Assembly: GCA_027577595.1 (NCBI GenBank)
Contig: JANBRJ010000017.1
Location: forward strand, 124,001 to 188,000
DNA from: Coemansia sp. RSA 487
Taxonomy: Eukaryota > Kickxellomycota > Kickxellomycetes > Kickxellales > Kickxellaceae
Reading direction: 5' to 3'
DNA: 64,000 nucleotides
Part shown: positions 1 through 10,760 of the stretch, piece by piece
Layout of the letters: every line of letters starts with the position of its first letter
How positions within the stretch are numbered: position 1 is the first letter of the stretch
Notes under the pieces: model-generated
What the model was told of the DNA's origin: nothing
Databases searched by the model: none
The model's input: the letters and a program-made list of their open reading frames with translations, nothing else
Translations under genes and position numbers: made by a program

Positions 1-2
1 GG

Positions 3-365
3 ATGCGCGAGGCCATCTATTGCCACACTACGGGGCCCTCGTTCGAAACAAGAGCTGAGTGTTTTGCGCTCCGCTCGCTTGGCGCAGAGGTCATCGGAAC
101 GTCGATTGTTCCCGACATTATTGTTGCACATCACTCGGGGCTCGACGTGCTTTGTCTTGGCCTTGTCACCAATGTCGTTGCCAAGGGCGACGAACCGTGC
201 GCCGAGGAGGCTGCACGTGCTGCACTGGCTGGAACAAAGGCTCCGAAACCAAAGGACGTCGATGCAGATGATGACATCCTGGCTCGCAAGGGGTCAGTCA
301 AAAAGGGCAGCCAGCGTGCTGCTGACCTCAACCTCCTTGTAAAGCGAATGGTCGAAACTATGTGA
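3..365 (+). CDS. Purine nucleoside phosphorylase, C-terminal part (5' end outside window)
   Basis: The gene enters from the left edge already in frame, and its last 120 residues are visible. They carry the block GPSFETRAE, then a segment reading GTSIVPDIIVAHHSGL and LVTNVV, which matches the phosphate/purine-binding and C-terminal core of trimeric purine nucleoside phosphorylase (human PNP has GPSFETVAEC, STVPEVIVARHCGL and LITNKV at the same spacing). The enzyme splits purine nucleosides with phosphate in the purine salvage pathway, in the cytosol. An extra lysine- and aspartate-rich stretch (about residues 80-100 of the visible part) precedes the final helix. The true start lies outside the window; the methionine at the left edge is probably internal. 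The stop codon is only 18 bases from the left end of the Fanzor transposon, so the natural 3' region has been displaced. Confidence 0.9.
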   Translation: MREAIYCHTTGPSFETRAECFALRSLGAEVIGTSIVPDIIVAHHSGLDVLCLGLVTNVVAKGDEPCAEEAARAALAGTKAPKPKDVDADDDILARKGSVKKGSQRAADLNLLVKRMVETM

Positions 366-383
366 ATGCTGTGTTTTGCAAAA

Positions 384-489
384 CTAGTTGTGTCGAATAA
401 AAAGGATATATACGCGTCGAATGGCGAAAGGTTTGCAGTGGTGATAATGCATTTTGCGACCCAAGAAAAAGTCGTTTGCGCAGGCGTGG
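384..489 (+). repeat. Left terminal inverted repeat of the Fanzor transposon
   Basis: This 106-base arm pairs with 3007-3112 in inverted orientation. The best-conserved stretch is the AAGAAAAAGTCGTTTG core near the inner end. It lies downstream of the Fanzor gene's 3' end. Confidence 0.85.
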
Positions 490-666
490 TATATGTATCA
501 GCGCAAAACAGGAAAACAAAAATGATTAGTACCATTGTCAAAAAGCAGTCACGGGTGTTTATCTCTTCAGCTCTCATTTGAGCACCTACCTGCAAAAGGG
601 ACAGCATCCTATCTTAGAACTAGGATTTGCCGCGGCTATAACCTTGGCTGAATTTCGTGGTGGTTG
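490..666 (-). ncRNA. Candidate guide-RNA (omega/fRNA) region of the Fanzor element
   Basis: In TnpB and Fanzor systems the guide RNA is made from the 3' end of the nuclease gene and the adjoining transposon end, with the guide itself lying just outside the element. Here that would be the minus-strand stretch between the Fanzor stop (667) and the left inverted repeat, probably continuing through it to 384, with the guide in the bases just below 384. This is a positional inference; I have not shown a fold or a conserved scaffold. Confidence 0.3.
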
Positions 667-2892
667 TTATTTGTTCGTCCTCGCCGTCTTCTTTGCCGCT
701 GTCATCTTCCTTTTCTTCTTGGGCTGCTGTTCATCGGTGGTAGCAACGGCTGCAGGCTGACTGCGACAGAAGCGCTCTGGAGTCTCACCATAGTCACGAA
801 GGCCATGGAAAATATGCCTGAAGTTGAGAACCGCTGCAAGATCTCGGCTGTACATGCGAGAACGAGGATTCAAAACACCATCCACTTCCACGGGCCCCAT
901 ACATAGTTCGTTGGTGCACTTAAGGAGACCGTGGCAAAGCACTTCTTTCATCTTCTCTCGCTGGTAGGGGCGAGGGTTGGGCACTTTCAGGAACGTCTCG
1001 AGAGTGCCGGTGAGGCAGTTCGGGCAAGTCTTTGACGTTCTGAATTCGTCAATAAGATAGACTCGGCACCCTTTTTCCTTAGCATTCGCCGAAATCCAAC
1101 CCCCCGTATAGGCTCATGGTAGCGAGCCATTGGCGCACTCAAGTTACCTAAGATCACAGTGGGGTTTTCAGCGTTGCATGTCACCCGAATGCACTTTGCT
1201 AGCTGCTCATCGGCTTGTTGTTGCTTGATGTGGGCGGATTGCCGAAGCTTGCGATGAATTGGCTGAAGGTTGTTCCCATTTTTGCTGGTGGTCATGGTGT
1301 TCGTGTAGAATTTACTCAGCACTGGCCAAACAGCAGCACGTGTCCTGACATATTGCTCATATTTACCTGGCAATACTGATGTGCACGAAAAAGCAGCCAA
1401 TATAGCCTCAGCAGCCTTGATTTCGTTGCTGTCTGGGTGCTCTTTCTTGACCTTTTCCCTCAGCTTGCGGTAGTGGGTTGTCCGGGTTTCTTTAGCCTTC
1501 TGGCTCCGTGTGTATCGGAAAAGCGCTTTCTCCTCAGAGGTGCTCCCATCCGTCATGCCAAAGACGATGTCCTGGCGACCTGGATCCATGAAAATCGGAT
1601 TTTCCATGTTGGCCAGCTGCTCTGGCAAAAGCTCGTGGGTATATGTGAACTCACCCGACTTCTCTTCTCCTGGCTTTTCTCGCTTCCTGGGCTTCTTGGG
1701 CTTCTTGGGCTGGTCCTCTGGCAATGAGCCAGTAGCTGTGTTCTCAGCTGGAGCCATCTGCCCACTTCCGCTGGCCTCGATGGAAGTATTTTCTTCAACA
1801 TCCCTTTTCTTCGCCTTCCAGCTGCTTTTTTCTTTGGCCTTTGGGGTCTTTTTGATCACAGACGCTGCCACGCCATCAGTCTGTATTGTGCCATAGAATC
1901 TGAAGCTATTTCTTATCCGTAGCACCCTCGATTTTTCGTTGAGAAATTTATACCAATAGATTTCAATGGGGGGACTTCGCGTTATAGCTCCAGCCCATTA
2001 TGCTTTTACATAATACCATGGTGTCAATCTCGATGTGCATTGGCACAAACGACTTCCGCAATGGGAAACATTGAAAAGATCTGTGGTTGTTCGTCTCAAG
2101 AAGCACTGCCAAGTAACAGAATGCTTTGAAGTGCTTTTTTGGATGCGCCTTAATATCGTAATAAATTCCTTCCTCCTCAAACTTGTAGTCGTTGTCGTAT
2201 GCTGTCAACACAGGTTCAAGCATGTCCCCAATGTTTTTGCCACCCACAGTGATAACCGGAAGAACGGCGTTGCGGTGCTTTATCGCCTCTTTCAACTCCA
2301 GCCCAGGTTTCCAAATTCGGTCTTCATACACTTCCTTTATCTCATTCGTTGTTCTGTCCTTCATTGCCTCCTCAAGGTCCCTCTTGTGCTCCCGAGTTTT
2401 CAGCAGAGCATTTACTGCACGCCGAAGATACTGACCAAACTTGGTCTGTATATTATTCACGTATGCAGTGTAAATTCTTGCTGCCTCGAACTGTGCTGTC
2501 TGGTTTGGGTTGGCTATATCAAACCTTGTGATGCCAGCAGCCTCCTTGTACGCATCTAAATGCTTACATATAACCCTCTTGTATTCCTGGATTTCAGCCT
2601 TGACATTCAGCCTGGCTTTCCGCTTAGTGAGGTGCAGGAATACCTCACCAAAAAACCTCTTTTCCAGGTACATAGAAGGATCAAACTGCTTTTGAGTAGC
2701 CAGCTCGTGGACAAATATCCAACGAGCCAGCCCATATGTGTGTGCAGAGGCTGCGTTCGCCACTACGACATAGTCGTTTACCTTGGCAATGTCATTTCTG
2801 TCATTCACCAGAGATTTTAGGGGGCACTTTATAACGCGTGTCCCTGTATCCAATATATCCTCATTGTCCATTGCAGATGGATGAGCAAGCAA
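667..2892 (-). pseudogene. Fanzor (TnpB-like RNA-guided nuclease) gene with two frameshifts
   Basis: Three consecutive minus-strand reading segments form one protein of about 740 residues. The N-terminal helical part is 2892-1963, the middle 1960-987, and the C-terminal part runs to the stop at 667. The middle part has the TDGV block and the RuvC-I motif MDPGRQDIVFGM (Asp codon near 1584-1586). RuvC-II reads VILGNLSAPMARYHEPIRG, followed by LIDEFRTSKTCPNC (Glu codon 1045-1047). The zinc-finger half NC...LCHG...C and RuvC-III YSRDLAAVLNF (Asp codon 841-843) follow. The usual TnpB glutamate position is occupied by Gly (LGN), with the Glu of IDEF probably replacing it, as described for Fanzors. 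One frame break sits in a G6 run at 1968-1973; the other is near 1060-1070, just before LIDEF. No catalytic residue is lost, so the decay is young, or the breaks are assembly errors. I considered plain IS607-type TnpB, but the length and motif spacing fit eukaryotic Fanzor1 better. Confidence 0.82.
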
Positions 2893-3006
2893 GAGAAGGT
2901 AACTAATATAATGTGTTGAAAGGTGTATTTGGTTTTACTAATAGAAATAAAATGTCAAAGGAAAGCCAAGGAGAAACAAAAGCGAAAAGGAAAAACAAAC
3001 AACTTG

Positions 3007-3112
3007 CCATGCCTGCACAAACGACTTTTTCTTGGAACGTAAAATGTGTTATCACCACCGCAAACCTTTCACCATTCAACGTGCATACATCCTTCTTATT
3101 TGACGCAATTAG
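3007..3112 (-). repeat. Right terminal inverted repeat of the Fanzor transposon
   Basis: Inverted partner of 384-489. It lies upstream of the Fanzor start codon, and its outer tip is about 190 bases before the PGK start. Confidence 0.85.
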
Positions 3113-3301
3113 CATCAACCCTCGTCCTAAAAGTGATGGCAGCAAGATAACAGCGAAAACTGATCAGAGCTTGCATTTTGAATACGAGCGAGATCCATCC
3201 TTTTCTTTTCTTCTTCTTCTTCTTTGTTTGCCGCAAGATATCTCCCACCTTTACTTCTTTCTCAGTCCACACCAAATCAAACAGAAACCTTAAAGCAACA
3301 A

Positions 3302-4561
3302 ATGACCATCTCCAACAAGCTATCGATCAAGGACATCGACGTCAAGGGCAAGCGTGTTCTTGTTCGCGTCGACTTCAATGTCCCACAGGACAAGGAGCTG
3401 AAGATCACTAACAACGCGCGTATTGCCGCAGCGTTGCCAACTATCAAGTACCTGATCGAACAAGGTGCCGCAGGTGTTGTTCTGATGAGCCACCTGGGTC
3501 GTCCCAACGGACAAGCTGTCGCCAAGTACTCGCTCAAGCCAGTTGCCGCCGAGCTGGAAACGCTCTTGGGAAAGCCCGTCACTTTCCTCAACGACTGTGT
3601 TGGCACCGAGGTCGAAAACGCGTGCGCTAGCCTGTCCGGTGGCAAGGTAATTCTTCTGGAGAATCTGCGCTTCCACGCCGAGGAAGAGGGTTCGTCTAAG
3701 GATGCTGCAGGCAATAAGGTCAAGGCCGACGCTTCCAAAGTCAAGGAGTTCCGCGAATCGCTGACCAAGCTAGGTGACATCTACGTCAACGATGCATTTG
3801 GCACTGCGCACCGCGCGCACTCATCGATGGTTGGCGTTGAGCTTCCGGTCCGTGCTGCCGGGTTCCTGATGCAAAAGGAGCTCGAGTACTTTGGTAAGGT
3901 CACCGAGAATCCGGCGCGGCCGTACCTGGCGATCCTTGGAGGCGCCAAAGTGTCGGACAAGATCAAGCTGATCGACAACCTTCTGGACAAGGTCAACATG
4001 ATGATTGTTACTGGAGGCATGGCGTACACTTTCCATAAAACGCTCGTGGACATGAAGATCGGCGGGTCGCTATACGATGCCAGTGGCGCCAAAATCGTCA
4101 ACGACCTTGTTGCCAAGGCCAAGAATAACAACGTCGAGTTTGTGCTTCCTATTGACTTTGTCGCTGCCGACGATTTCTCTCCCACCGCCAATACCAAGCT
4201 TGCCACCGTCGAGGGCGGCATCGAGGATGGCTGGCAGGGCTTGGACATCGGTCCCAAGTCTGTCAAGGTGTTTTCCGGTCTGATCGACCGCGCCAAAACC
4301 ATCGTGTGGAATGGCCCGTGCGGTGTCTTTGAGTTTGAAAAGTTCGCTGACGGTACCAACAAGACCATGGACGCCATCATCGAAGCACACGATAAGAACG
4401 GCGCAACCACAATCATTGGCGGCGGAGACTCGGCCACCGCTGCTGCTAACCGCAATGTCACTGACAAGTTCTCGCACGTGTCAACTGGTGGTGGTGCCTC
4501 GCTTGAGCTGCTCGAGGGCAAGGAACTGCCTGGCGTCACTGCGCTTTCCAACAAGCAGTAA
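3302..4561 (+). CDS. PGK1: Phosphoglycerate kinase
   Basis: A 419-residue protein, close to the usual 416. Phosphoglycerate kinase transfers phosphate from 1,3-bisphosphoglycerate to ADP in glycolysis, in the cytosol. Diagnostic blocks are [10 protein letters not shown] near the N terminus, [37 protein letters not shown], the hinge [26 protein letters not shown] and the nucleotide loop TIIGGGDSA. The reading frame is open from 3224, but the start at 3302 gives the canonical [19 protein letters not shown] start. No intron is present. The short upstream region has long CTT pyrimidine runs (3198-3222), as in highly expressed fungal promoters. The Fanzor transposon ends only about 190 bases upstream, so the promoter is short or partly inside the transposon. 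Confidence 0.98.
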   Translation: MTISNKLSIKDIDVKGKRVLVRVDFNVPQDKELKITNNARIAAALPTIKYLIEQGAAGVVLMSHLGRPNGQAVAKYSLKPVAAELETLLGKPVTFLNDCVGTEVENACASLSGGKVILLENLRFHAEEEGSSKDAAGNKVKADASKVKEFRESLTKLGDIYVNDAFGTAHRAHSSMVGVELPVRAAGFLMQKELEYFGKVTENPARPYLAILGGAKVSDKIKLIDNLLDKVNMMIVTGGMAYTFHKTLVDMKIGGSLYDASGAKIVNDLVAKAKNNNVEFVLPIDFVAADDFSPTANTKLATVEGGIEDGWQGLDIGPKSVKVFSGLIDRAKTIVWNGPCGVFEFEKFADGTNKTMDAIIEAHDKNGATTIIGGGDSATAAANRNVTDKFSHVSTGGGASLELLEGKELPGVTALSNKQ

Positions 4562-4678
4562 TTAGTATATTTTTATTGTTGTTGAGACGTATGAACACTT
4601 CTTTTCCATCTTTCAATAATTAGTTTGTTGGAGTATTTGTTTAGTCGAATTAAGCTATTTAAATAAGGGAGGGTTGGG

Positions 4679-6064
4679 CTACCGATCAAAACGAGACCGT
4701 CGGTGACTGTTATCTGATCGCCGTTTGCTGTCCCCTTCAGGGCTTTTGCTGCTACGCCTACCACTGCCATGTCTGTGGCGGCCTTTGCGGTCCATGCTGT
4801 CCCATTGCGAGCTGGTGTGGCCTCGATCTCTGTCTCGATCTGCGTTATGCTCATAATGTCTCTCTGAGCGAGCTGAATCATGGCGCCTTTTGCCACGATC
4901 CCTCGAGTCCTTAGTATTAGAAGCTGTGTTCTGTGGAGCCTCAAACACAAAATCAAAAGCCTGGGCTCCCATGTTCCGGTCCTCTCCGCCCGAGAACACG
5001 TCGTCCCTGTACTTTCGTCTCATCTGTAGCTTGCCCTGCCTTCCTCCACCATCACCAACCAAATCATCAGCACCGGATCTGGCCCTAACCCACTTGCCAT
5101 TCAACCGGCTCACGCTCTGCGAGAAATCCACATGGATTCTGCGGTCATCGATAAGCACGTTGTCCATTTTGAAGTACGCTTCCTCGCACGCCTCCTTGGT
5201 CTCAAACTCGATGAATGCATAGCCTAAAGAATCGCCAGTGCCATTGTCCCTTACAATTTCACACGAAACTATCTTGCCAAACCGAGCAAAAATTGTTTCC
5301 AGGTCATCGTCCCGTGTGATTGCATTGAGCTTGCACACGAAAAGCACGGTATCCGGAGGCTTCACATCGGCGTATGGGAGATCGCCAATCATCTCCAGCG
5401 TAAGGGCTTGTGCCTTGGCCTCTTGTTCGCGCCTCCGCTTCTCCGCCATTTCTCTGTCTTCCGCCACCTCTATGCTGTCGCCAGCCTCTATTCGCATGAT
5501 CTCTTCTTGCTCTGCGGTAGGTAGTAAAGGCGAATGTGGAATTGAAGGAAATCCTGGCGGATCGGGGAACGGGTCATGAAGGACAATTGTGTGGCGTACA
5601 AGGATGTCGCTCAGAGGGCGACCCCCTTCGTCACAGATACTTGCATCCATCTTGTCCAAAGTATCCCAGCCCTCAGCAATCTCGCCAAATACCGCATGCT
5701 TATTGTCCAAGTAGTCAAGCCCATTTGACAGAGTTATAAAAAATTGGCTCCCTGACACACCCCTTGCATCATCGTCAAGAACAACCATCGATACTGTTCC
5801 ACGCCTATGTTTTCGTGAAGGAAGCATTTCTGGTGGGAAGTACTTTGATCCGCCCAAAACTCCAAAGACTGACTCTCCACCTTGTCCAGTCCCCGTCGGG
5901 TCGCCCATTTGCACCACAAATCCCGTTTCCACATGGTGCACAATCGTAAAGTTGTAGTACTTTAGCTTACATAATTTTAGAAAATTTTTAGTTGTCAGCG
6001 GCGCCGAGTCAGTGTACAGATCGATGACCAAGTCGCCAACGGATGTTTCTAGGAGCACACTCAT
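4679..6064 (-). CDS. PPIL4-type nuclear cyclophilin with RNA-recognition motif
   Basis: This 461-residue protein has three parts. Residues 1-165 form a cyclophilin-type peptidyl-prolyl isomerase domain ([18 protein letters not shown] start, [21 protein letters not shown]). Residues 240-318 form an RNA-recognition motif with RNP2 LFVCKLN and RNP1 LGYAFIEF. The C-terminal tail is rich in Arg, Ser, Asp and His. The order cyclophilin-RRM-charged tail is that of PPIL4 (fungal Cyp6), a nuclear protein tied to the spliceosome and transcription. The isomerase pocket departs from the classic cyclophilin A residues, as in PPIL4, so catalytic activity is uncertain. The gene has no intron and converges with PGK; the 3' ends are about 118 bases apart. 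Confidence 0.93.
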   Translation of the reverse strand: MSVLLETSVGDLVIDLYTDSAPLTTKNFLKLCKLKYYNFTIVHHVETGFVVQMGDPTGTGQGGESVFGVLGGSKYFPPEMLPSRKHRRGTVSMVVLDDDARGVSGSQFFITLSNGLDYLDNKHAVFGEIAEGWDTLDKMDASICDEGGRPLSDILVRHTIVLHDPFPDPPGFPSIPHSPLLPTAEQEEIMRIEAGDSIEVAEDREMAEKRRREQEAKAQALTLEMIGDLPYADVKPPDTVLFVCKLNAITRDDDLETIFARFGKIVSCEIVRDNGTGDSLGYAFIEFETKEACEEAYFKMDNVLIDDRRIHVDFSQSVSRLNGKWVRARSGADDLVGDGGGRQGKLQMRRKYRDDVFSGGEDRNMGAQAFDFVFEAPQNTASNTKDSRDRGKRRHDSARSERHYEHNADRDRDRGHTSSQWDSMDRKGRHRHGSGRRSSKSPEGDSKRRSDNSHRRSRFDR

Positions 6065-6727
6065 TTATACTTATATAAAATATCTACAATAAACAACAGA
6101 AAACATGATTATCACACAAGTACAAGCTTGTTTTTATGTACCTGTGACCGCAAGCTTTTTTATTTAGCTTTTTCATTTGGAAATGATGCTATTAGGGGAC
6201 TTTTTTTACAATGTTTTGCATGATTCATACTAGTTCCGCATTGGAACTACTCCGTTATTCCACTCTTAGCATTATGCGTATGCTATATTAGAATTTGAAT
6301 CGCTGGTCAAGTTTATATTAAAGATATGTGAGTTTTCTGACATAATCGAAAGCTTGGTTTACAGTTGTTAACTTTTTCTTCTTTGTCGTGTAGCATCGCT
6401 ACAATACAATGCATTGTGTTAAAAATTCGAGGCCGAATGTACAACTCGCTACGTTTCCTTCTTTTCTAGCTGAATAGGTCTATTTTTATAGAATATAAAC
6501 AATATTTCCAAAAATAAGAATAGAACAGCCATTCTTGGCATATGCAATCAAGAATAATATTAGCGATATCAGCTATATATTTTTAGAATTGTAGAAATGC
6601 CGATACACTCAGTTTCTTTTACATATAATGCTCTCTTTCATAGCTCTGAATTATAGATTTTTCGTTATTAGCCTCGATATCCTTTGCTGTCCTTTTACTC
6701 CTTGCTTGCTTCTTTCTAGATTATAGC
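6065..6727. other. Intergenic, AT-rich
   Basis: No coding signal was found. It holds the upstream region of the PPIL4-type gene and of the decayed ABC transporter; pyrimidine-rich bases precede 6728. Confidence 0.5.
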
Positions 6728-9700
6728 ATGGAGCTGATAGATTTCTCAAAGTTTGCTACGCAGGCACGCACTTTGAAGGATGCACCTTTTTATCTAACAA
6801 CCGACATTTCTCATATATTGATAGCAGTTATTATGAGTTGTCGCGTTAGAAAAACAACAGCAGTGATTAGTCAAGTCAGTTCTCTAGCTCAGTGCTGCTA
6901 CGCTATGCTTACTGCCCTTGCTATCATTCAATACTCAAGCTAGACCGAATTCCATTTCCCACTGTCTGTTGCTGTATTACCCTTGCTTACATTACAGCCT
7001 GCTGCTTATTATCCGTTCCAACTGACCAACCTAGTTGGAATGTACAGATCGTTGAGTGGTCATATCAGTGCCGATATCTGGCACCAACTGCGCTATGCCT
7101 TGATGCACTTATATCTGTTGCTCACAAACCTCGATACACAGGGCCAAAGCATTGTAAACGACTTAAAGCGGCTTGTTTTTTATACGCAAGAACGCCGTCT
7201 ACTTTCAATCCAAAAGCGTCGCAATGTCGAGTTCGATGATCTTGATGAACTTCCCGAACGCATGCGTCTCAGCTCAGCCGCCAAAGAATTTAAATACGAT
7301 GTCAACGAGTCCTTCTTTGCGATCCGTGCAATATTTCGGTCTACCTGGCGCACTATACTCCCTATTTATATCCTCAGATCTTTGCTTAGTCTTGTCAATG
7401 TGGGTTCATCGGTTTTAAACAGCCGCATTCTGTATATAATTGACTTGCCTTCAGAACACAGCTGGTATGAAGGCTATATTATTGTCATCATGGCATTTTT
7501 TGTCAATATCCTTAAAGAGCAGTTTAGTCGGATAAATTGGCTCCTAAATGAATAGTCAGACCGTATTATCAAAGCTGTTCAACTCGAACTGCTTCGTCTT
7601 CCACTTACAAACTCCGGCCTCCGGAAAGAACATATATGAAGGCCAGAGATGCAGCATACTTTCTGCAGCGCGACTTTTGGAATTTAGAGCATGTGATTGA
7701 AGAAGTGGCTGGTGCCATCGGTACTCTTGTCCTTATTTATAGACAGATCGGCTGGTTAGCATTTGTGCCTGTAGCAGTGTCCATAGCAATCAATATGGCT
7801 GCATGGGTGATAAAAACGCTGTTTGGTGAAAGCTACGAGCGGAAAGCGGATACAAATAATGATTATGATGTGGATGTCGAAGAGATCCACCACAATATAA
7901 AGTTCATCAAGATGTTTGGCTGGGAGCGCATGTATATGGATCCGGGGCTACAAAAACATTGGAAGGATGTGGCAGACATGAGAGATCTTCCATAGTATGC
8001 ACCGATTGTTCAAATTATTTGGGCAGCATTTAGCCTTCTTGGAATTTTTTCGACTCAATTTTCTGTTTATATCGCCATTTACCTCTGTACAGTTGGCAAT
8101 TCAGGCTCTACAGCGATTGTTTCCACTGCTGACATGTTTCAGCTTGATATACTGATGCGCAATCTAATTAGTATGCTTACTGCCCTCAAATGGCACCTAT
8201 CGACATTATAAAGCTTTGTCCTGAAAAAGGATGAGATTGTTCTCAAGGATATTTCTTTTAATGCTAAGGATGGAGAACTTGTTACGGTTGTCGGAAATAC
8301 GGACTCTGGCAAATAATTGCTCCTTTTGTCTATTTGTGGAGAGGTCGAGATGACAAAAGGCTCCGGTGCCGTTTTTGGCTCTGTTGCGCTCATGGAGCAG
8401 ACTCCGTGGATTATGAACGACACTGTTCGCGAGAACACTCTATTTGGTCGCGAGTACGACAAAGAACACTACAGACGTGTTGTAGAGGCGTGTGCTCTGG
8501 CAGATGACATAAGAATCTGGACCAACGGTGATAAAACTGTTATTGGTGAGCAAGGAATAAACATCTCCGGTGGTCAGAGAGCACGTCTGGCGCTTGCTCG
8601 TACTGTGTATTCAAAGGCCGACATCTACGTTCTAGACGATCCGTTGTCTGCAGTTGACGCTCATGTAAAGCGTCATATCCTAGATAATGTCATAATGGGC
8701 TCTGGGCTGCTCAGTGGCAAGATTCGCGTTGTATCTGTCAACGCCAAAAGCCTCTTGCCCTACTTTGACAAAGTGGTAAGGCTAAACAGTGGAAACTCAT
8801 CAGTAACGCAACAGAACCCCCAGAAATACTTACCAGCCACAAATATCATCTCATCAAAAGGCAATGAAAACAAACCCAAAGATCCTGGGTCTATTGCTTC
8901 ATCAGAAAACGTGTCTGAATCTCCAACTGGTGAATGTGCTGATAATCAAGAATCAGACTCAGACTCGGAAGAAAATTCCAGCAACAAGGAGGATTCAAAT
9001 CCAAAGATTCACGAATGGAGCAAATGGGACAACATGAAATATGTTTTAAAAACTTGTGGACCTACTTCATTGGTAATGCTTGCATCGGCTGGGTTTTTCA
9101 GGCCAATAATGAAATATATTGTTGATGGATACAAATTGGATTTGCTAAAATCTAGCAAAAAAGAAGGCGACTGTGCAAGCAATGATGCAGTATTAAAATA
9201 CTTGCGCATGAACATGCTAGGCAAAATTATACACATGACACTTGGTACGATTGAATCGTTTATTATGCAGATACTATCCGCTGAACACTTAGAAATTTGT
9301 CTAAAAAGTATGTTTATTGACAGCCTGATGCATGCACCATTATCCTTCTTTGATAGCACCACAAGCATGGACTTGTCATCTGCATATGCAGACAGCATCG
9401 AATCAATGTCGAATGGAATCCCAAGCTTCCTCATGACTGAAATTTCCAACATCTTAGGGATCCTGTTGTCATTATATAGAGTTACATGCAATGCACCACT
9501 GTTGCTGCTAGTGGTTCTATTTTTGAGTTTGTATAGCAATGAGTGCACATCGCAGTTTACCCCGATACGTGATTCATTAGTTGAACTCAGGAGAAAGGCG
9601 TATATCTCAATGCGCAAAATAAGGAGTATTATTTCTGACGGGAAACGACTTATTCGCCTGTTAAATGTCGAGCCATATTTTACAAAGCTGTATGTGGATG

Positions 9701-10674
9701 GAAAAGACACTGTGACTAGGAGATCATTACCTATTGATGCCATAATTTCTCTTACAAAAATGCTTCACAGCTCAATGGACTGGTTTAGTAAATCTGTGTT
9801 CAACATGGCTATTCTTGTTCAAAATCACCTCTTTGGCTACAATACTTCTTCTGAGGGACTCATCACATATATTGAGCTGGTGGAGATGTTTATTAACAAT
9901 GTCACTGCGCTCTTTGAGCTTCCTAGCCGCTTGATCTCTTTTAACAAGGGGATAAACATTTTTAGGCAATACATGGACATGGATCGTGACGATAACTCTG
10001 TTGAAAATACTGTGAAGCCACCATCTAGCTGGCCGTCGGCAGGAAAAATCGAATTCCGGAGCTTTAGCATGAAGTACCACAGGGATCTCGAGTACGCGCT
10101 CAAGAACATCAACTTCACTATTAATCCTGGCGAAAAGATCGGTATTGTGGGTCGAACCGGCGCTAGAAAACGTCACTCACTCGTGCAGTTTTCCGCCTCA
10201 TTAAGAGCAATAACTGCGAAGGATCTATTCTTTTTGATAGATGTGATATTTTCTCGATAAACACTAGTGATTTGCATCCAAAACTGGGCACAATCCCGCA
10301 GGAATCGACCCTGTTTAAAGGCTCATTTAAGCAGAACCTAGATATCCTGTTGGAATATTCAATTGAGGATATGTGGGCTGCTCTGATAAAATGCAACATC
10401 GTCGAGTTTGTTGAACCAAAAGCGCAAGCTCATTGTCCTCGATGAAGCCACAGCGGATGTTGACCTGGAAACGGACCGGGAAATGCAGAAGCTGTTCCGC
10501 AGCGAGTTCAAGGACTGCACAGTCCTGACTATTGCGCACCGCCTGGAGACCATCATGGGCAGCGACCGCATCATCGCCATGGACAATGGCACAGTGGTAG
10601 AGTTTGGCCCGCCAAAGGAGCTTATCGAAAAAGGCGGCTATTTTGCTGAGCTTGTCAAGGCCAGCGGCTTTTAG
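6728..10674 (+). pseudogene. ABCC (MRP/YCF1-like) transporter, decayed
   Basis: Fragments of a full-length ABC exporter lie in order. First membrane domain: 6983-7555 and 7636 onward. First nucleotide-binding domain: from about 8240. Second membrane domain: about 9000-9990. Second nucleotide-binding domain: 10036-10674. The first nucleotide site keeps the signature and Walker B (NISGGQRARLALAR, IYVLDDPLSAVDAH), but its Walker A reads GNTDSGK followed directly by a TAA at 8314. Other lesions are TAG at 7553, a frame change near 7635, TAG at 7993 and TAG at 8170. The second Walker A is altered (GRTGARKRHSL), with frame changes between about 10160 and 10407 and loss of the second signature; the Q-loop IPQE, Walker B LIVLDEATADVD and H-loop IAHRLE survive. 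Both linker arms are shortened. With at least six lesions this cannot make a working pump. The family exports glutathione conjugates, metals or bile-type acids at vacuole or plasma membrane. Confidence 0.88.
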
Positions 10675-10760
10675 CTTGTTTTATTGTACACTTTTCAAAG
10701 TACGAATGATATTTGCTTACATTACTAAATGGAGACTAGAGTTGGATGATGTTAATTCGC

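Larger units (their letters stand above)
384..3112 (-). mobile_element. DNA transposon with 106-bp terminal inverted repeats carrying a Fanzor gene
   Basis: Positions 384-489 and the reverse complement of 3007-3112 match over 106 bases with about 17 differences (roughly 84% identity), nearly all of them transitions. Both arms begin CTA(G/A)TTG. Between them is a single decayed gene for a Fanzor nuclease and no transposase, so the element would need a transposase supplied elsewhere. I see no clear target-site duplication at the tips. It lies between the purine nucleoside phosphorylase stop and the PGK start, leaving only about 190 bases upstream of PGK. Fanzor1 genes are known to ride inside several kinds of eukaryotic DNA transposon. 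The transition bias between the arms suggests decay of methylated cytosines or a RIP-like process after insertion; that is an inference. Confidence 0.8.

Noticed and set aside
131-607. Long minus-strand open frame opposite the purine nucleoside phosphorylase end
   Set aside because: It overlaps an established coding region and the transposon end and has no recognisable protein features.
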